DNA of 52,222 nt, from positions 1 through 52,222 of the forward strand of contig CAKTXR010000016.1 of assembly GCA_934631025.1 (NCBI GenBank), given 5' to 3'. This document shows, piece after piece, positions 49,693-52,222 of this stretch. The first letter of the stretch is position 1. Each line of letters opens with the position of its first letter. The notes below the pieces were generated by a model. That model worked only from the letters and a program-made list of their open reading frames with translations, ran no database searches and was not told the origin of the DNA. The position numbers and the translations under genes were made by a program. This DNA is from an uncultured Clostridia bacterium. GTDB lineage: Bacteria > Bacillota > Clostridia > Christensenellales > Aristaeellaceae.

Positions 49693-50553
49693 ATGTATAT
49701 TGCCAACGGATGGAAGGATTACGAGGTCATCGCCACGGGCGGCGGCGAGAAGCTGGAGCGCTGGGGGCGCGTCATACTGCGCCGTCCCGATCCGCAGACC
49801 ATATGGCCCGCGCAGTCGCCCGAACTGTGGGAGCGCTGCGACGCGCGCTATCATCGCTCGGCCAGAGGCGGCGGCGAGTGGGAATTCATGAAGCGCCTGC
49901 CCGAAAAGTGGGAAATCCGCTACAGAGATCTCAAGTTCTGGGTGAGGCCGACCGGCTTCAAGCACACCGGCCTCTTTCCCGAGCAGGCGGTCAACTGGGA
50001 CTGGATGAGCGGCCTGATTCAGAAAAGCGGCCGTCCCATACGCGTGCTGAACCTGTTCGGCTACACCGGCGGCGCGACGCTGGCCTGCGCGGCGGCGGGC
50101 GCTCATGTGACGCACGTGGACGCGGCCAAGGGCATGGTGCAGTGGGCGGGCGAGAACCGCGCGCTCTCCGGCATCGATGAGACGCGCGTGCGCTGGATCG
50201 TGGACGACGCGCTCAAGTTCGTCATGCGCGAGCAGCGGCGCGGCAACAGCTACGAAGGCATCCTCATGGATCCGCCCTCCTATGGGCGCGGCCCGGGCGG
50301 CGAGGTCTGGAAGCTCGAAAACGAGCTGTACGGACTGGTGAGCGAGTGTGCGCGACTGCTCTCCGACAAGCCGCTGTTCATGCTTATAAACAGCTATACC
50401 ACCGGCCTTCAGCCCGCCGTGCTCAACAATATGCTCACGATGACCGCCGCGCGCGGCCGGGGCGGGCTGGTGACCGCCGACGAGATCGTGCTGCCCGTGA
50501 CCGAGGGCGGCGTGCTGCCCTGCGGCGCGAGCGGACGCTGGCAGGCGGAATGA
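49693..50553 (+). CDS. SAM-dependent RNA methyltransferase, RlmI/RlmK-like
   Basis: 286 residues of the class I methyltransferase group that modifies cytosine or guanine in 23S rRNA. The SAM-binding motif I is IRVLNLFGYTGGATLACAAAGAHVTHVDAA. The catalytic-type motif is YEGILMDPPSYGRGPGGEVWKLE. Residues 75-95 (VRPTGFKHTGLFPEQAVNW) match the family lead-in. The N-terminal PUA domain of RlmI is missing, as in many shorter relatives. It lies 52 nt after udk and 9 nt before the pseudouridine synthase, so it is operonic. The exact target base is not readable. Confidence 0.87.
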   Translation: MYIANGWKDYEVIATGGGEKLERWGRVILRRPDPQTIWPAQSPELWERCDARYHRSARGGGEWEFMKRLPEKWEIRYRDLKFWVRPTGFKHTGLFPEQAVNWDWMSGLIQKSGRPIRVLNLFGYTGGATLACAAAGAHVTHVDAAKGMVQWAGENRALSGIDETRVRWIVDDALKFVMREQRRGNSYEGILMDPPSYGRGPGGEVWKLENELYGLVSECARLLSDKPLFMLINSYTTGLQPAVLNNMLTMTAARGRGGLVTADEIVLPVTEGGVLPCGASGRWQAE

Positions 50554-50562
50554 TGAACGCGC

Positions 50563-51279
50563 ATGAATGTGATTGAAACAGTCCGCGCCGGAAAATTCGA
50601 GATCCCCGTACTGTATCTGGACAATCATCTGCTGGGCGTGGTCAAGCCCTGCAATATGCCCGTCCAGGCCGACAGCTCGGGCGATCTCGATCTGCTGACG
50701 GCGCTCAAGGACTATATCGGGAAAAAGTTTGACAAGCCGGGCGCGGTCTATCTGGGGCTGGTACACCGGCTGGATCGGCCGGTCGGCGGGGCGATGGTCT
50801 TTGCGCGCACGTCGAAGGCCGCGGAACGACTGAGCCGCGAGTTTTCCGCGCATACCATGGAGAAGCGCTATCTGGCGGTCGTAAAGGGCGCTCTGAGCGC
50901 GCCGATGACATTGACCGACTATCTGGTCAAGGACGCGAAAACCGGCATGGTGCGCGTCTGCGGGGCCGATACGCCGCTTGCGAAGGAAGCGCGGCTGCGC
51001 ACGACGCCGATCGCGTCTCAAAACGGCACGACGCTGGTCGACGTGGAGCTGATGACCGGACGATCCCATCAGATCCGCGTGCAGCACATGAACGCGGGCT
51101 TTCCGCTCTGGGGCGACAACCGCTATGGCGGCGGCAAACCGGGCGAGCAGATCGCGCTGTGGGCGTACCGGCTGACCGTGACGCATCCCACGCTGAAAAC
51201 GCCGGTGACGCTGATCGCGCCGCCGCCTGATACGGGGGCGTGGACGGCCTATCGCGGCGTATTGGAGGACATGACATGA
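50563..51279 (+). CDS. RluA-family RNA pseudouridine synthase
   Basis: 238 residues. It isomerises uridine to pseudouridine in rRNA or tRNA. The catalytic Asp71 lies in VHRLDRPVGGAMVFARTS, the family's motif II. Downstream blocks are EKRYLAVVKG and TGRSHQIRVQHMNAGFPLWGDNRYGG. There is no S4 domain, so it is the short form. The start is 9 nt after the methyltransferase stop. Its own stop overlaps the next gene's start as ATGA. The target site is unknown. Confidence 0.93.
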   Translation: MNVIETVRAGKFEIPVLYLDNHLLGVVKPCNMPVQADSSGDLDLLTALKDYIGKKFDKPGAVYLGLVHRLDRPVGGAMVFARTSKAAERLSREFSAHTMEKRYLAVVKGALSAPMTLTDYLVKDAKTGMVRVCGADTPLAKEARLRTTPIASQNGTTLVDVELMTGRSHQIRVQHMNAGFPLWGDNRYGGGKPGEQIALWAYRLTVTHPTLKTPVTLIAPPPDTGAWTAYRGVLEDMT

Positions 51280-51635
51280 GCGATAAGAAGAACGCGCGCC
51301 CGGGCAGCGTCATGGCGACGTTTCTGTGCTGCGTGCTGGGCGTGCCGACGTGCGTGAAGCTGCTGCCGGGGCTGTATGCCGCCGACATGATGAGCGCCGT
51401 GGCCGTGGGCGTGCTGCTGGGCGCGGCGTATCTGGTGCTGAGGCCGATCCTGCGCGTGGTGACGTTTCCGGTGGGCTGTCTCACGTTCGGGCTGTTCAAC
51501 GCGGTGATCGACGTGGCGCTGCTCTACGGCTGCGCGGCGCTGATCGAGGGCTTCGCCATAGAGAGCGTGATCGCGGCGGTCGGCACGGCGCTGCTGATCA
51601 GCCTGCTCAGCGGCGTTGTGGGCGGATTCAAGTAG
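51276..51635 (+). CDS. small membrane protein, phage-holin-4/YvlD-like
   Basis: 119 residues with four hydrophobic segments: MATFLCCVLGVPTCVKLLPGL, VAVGVLLGAAYLVLRPILRVV, VGCLTFGLFNAVIDVALLYGCAALI and VIAAVGTALLISLLSGVVGGF. The pattern RPILRVVTFPVGCLTFGLFNAVIDV matches the widespread 4-TM family loosely called phage holin 4 (YvlD). No prophage is present and the true role in bacteria is unclear. Translation is coupled to the pseudouridine synthase (ATGA overlap). It overlaps the convergent SLOG gene by 8 nt at the 3' ends. Confidence 0.8.
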   Translation: MSDKKNARPGSVMATFLCCVLGVPTCVKLLPGLYAADMMSAVAVGVLLGAAYLVLRPILRVVTFPVGCLTFGLFNAVIDVALLYGCAALIEGFAIESVIAAVGTALLISLLSGVVGGFK

Positions 51636-52020
51636 GCTTTCCACAGGCATTTTGGCAGTTCGGTTCGTTCATGAGCCGGACTGCTTTTCTATGGCGCATA
51701 AACACGCGGCAGGGCACGCCCATGGCCCGACAGCGCCTGATCGTATAGACCGTGCCGCGCGAGCAGCCGTCCCAGAAGGCCAGCACCAGCTCGGCGCGCG
51801 CGACAATCTGATCGTTGCGCATCAGCGGCGCTCTGCGGCCGTGGCGCGCGTAATCGGGCAGGTATTCCGTCAGCTTTATGCCGTGCGCAAGGGCATAGGC
51901 GCGCGCACACTGATCCACGCCCCGCGCCCCGCCCGAGACGATCTCGCTGACGTTTTCGGGCAGATAGTCGCCCAGATTGGGTACGGTCAGCGTCCGTGAA
52001 CCGACGACGGCGACGCGCAT
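51628..52020 (-). CDS. SLOG-fold protein, DUF2493-like
   Basis: 130 residues. The N terminus MRVAVVGSRTLTVPN and the following EIVSGGARGVDQCARAYALAHG form the nucleotide-binding SLOG fold (GSR and GGARGVD loops). NDQIVARAELVLAFWDG and SRGTVYTIRRCRAMG continue it. This fold binds nucleotides or their derivatives and is related to DprA and Lonely Guy enzymes. A role in nucleotide signalling or defence is known for other SLOG members but not shown here. The start has GAGGAG. It is divergent from the ribbon-helix-helix gene across two palindromic operators, and that gene's product may control it. Confidence 0.85.
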   Translation of the reverse strand: MRVAVVGSRTLTVPNLGDYLPENVSEIVSGGARGVDQCARAYALAHGIKLTEYLPDYARHGRRAPLMRNDQIVARAELVLAFWDGCSRGTVYTIRRCRAMGVPCRVFMRHRKAVRLMNEPNCQNACGKPT

Positions 52021-52051
52021 GATGCTTCATCTCCTCACTCTTTCATATAAT

Positions 52052-52072
52052 ATGAACCCGAAATAGGTTCAT
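52052..52072. promoter_or_regulatory. palindromic operator 1
   Basis: ATGAACC-cgaaata-GGTTCAT: perfect 7-bp arms around a 7-nt centre. The same sequence recurs 51 bp away. Confidence 0.75.
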
Positions 52073-52102
52073 GTCTGCATAATACCATGTTTCGCACCTA
52101 AA

Positions 52103-52123
52103 ATGAACCCATAATAGGTTTAT
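52103..52123. promoter_or_regulatory. palindromic operator 2
   Basis: ATGAACC-cataata-GGTTTAT: same arms with one change. It lies 13 bp before the start codon of the ribbon-helix-helix gene, the expected place for autoregulation. Confidence 0.75.
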
Positions 52124-52136
52124 TGAGGGGAAAATC

Positions 52137-52222
52137 ATGAAAAAAAGTGAGAAGCATCTGTCGCTCAGGATTGATGAGGAGCTTTTGCGCCGATTTGACT
52201 ATGTGGCCAGATATGACGATCG
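52137..52222 (+). CDS. ribbon-helix-helix (CopG/Arc-type) protein, start only
   Basis: The first 28 codons are visible (MKKSEKHLSLRIDEELLRRF and on) before the window ends. LSLRIDEELLRRFDYVA has the beta strand and first helix of a ribbon-helix-helix DNA-binding domain. The ATG at 52137 follows GAGGGG. Such proteins usually repress their own operon as dimers on short palindromes, which matches the two operators just upstream. It could be the antitoxin of a toxin-antitoxin pair; the next gene is outside the window. Confidence 0.7.
   Translation, partial: MKKSEKHLSLRIDEELLRRFDYVARYDD

Noticed and set aside
51276..51635. Prophage because of a holin-like protein
   Set aside because: No other phage gene nearby; this 4-TM family is widespread on bacterial chromosomes and is coupled here to a pseudouridine synthase.
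1..52222. CRISPR array, rRNA or tRNA genes
   Set aside because: No regularly spaced short repeats and no recognisable rRNA or tRNA sequence seen on either strand; a tRNAscan or Rfam search would settle it.

Overview
This window looks like chromosome from an anaerobic, GC-rich, gut-type Clostridia (Firmicutes). The evidence is strong AGGAGG ribosome-binding sites, sigma-A promoters with 17-18 bp spacers, two glycyl radical enzymes, an anaerobic sulfatase-maturase-like radical SAM protein, LplB/YtcP-type sugar ABC permeases, a GPH sugar symporter and several glycoside hydrolases. Closer placement is inference; I see no rRNA or tRNA to settle it.

The window spans a likely replication origin at about 28.4-28.9 kb. 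dnaA, dnaN and mnmE run leftward from it. Most genes to the right run rightward, and most housekeeping genes to the left run leftward, as expected for leading-strand coding. The usual Firmicutes neighbours (rpmH, rnpA, recF, gyrB) are absent, and mnmE directly follows dnaN.

Layout. 1-9.3 kb: a visibly less GC-rich sugar-scavenging block holding an alpha-L-rhamnosidase, a domain-swapped GH3, an esterase, a divergent AraC regulator, a serine hydrolase and a GPH transporter. It ends at a truncated HAD gene. 9.3-10.75 kb: a scar region with a duplicated 66-bp sequence, a candidate small RNA (promoter, switchable hairpins, terminator) and a beheaded aldo/keto reductase. 10.9-18 kb: a sugar ABC uptake operon without an ATPase, a decayed secreted Cys-rich gene and a GH42-like glycosidase. 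18-23.5 kb: glycyl radical enzyme 1, an MreB-like protein and a GH127 beta-L-arabinofuranosidase. 24.4-28.9 kb: mnmE, dnaN, dnaA and oriC.

28.9-38.3 kb: two large paralogous DUF5107-TPR proteins, an aldose-1-epimerase-like protein, a small membrane protein and an unusual regulator (LacI-type sensor with a C-terminal HTH). This is the best candidate for an undescribed carbohydrate-linked system. 38.7-43.3 kb: ychF, a frameshifted small gene, an AraC regulator and divergent L-fucose isomerase. 43.4-47.7 kb: AraC regulator, glycyl radical enzyme 2 and a radical SAM/SPASM protein, with no canonical activase nearby. 48-52.2 kb: a secreted SH3b protein, uridine kinase, an RNA methyltransferase, a pseudouridine synthase, a small membrane protein, a SLOG/DUF2493 protein, and at the edge a ribbon-helix-helix gene preceded by two matching palindromic operators.

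The overall picture is plant or mucin glycan scavenging (rhamnose, glucose, arabinofuranose, galactose, fucose) by many small, locally regulated units, with evidence of recent gene decay.
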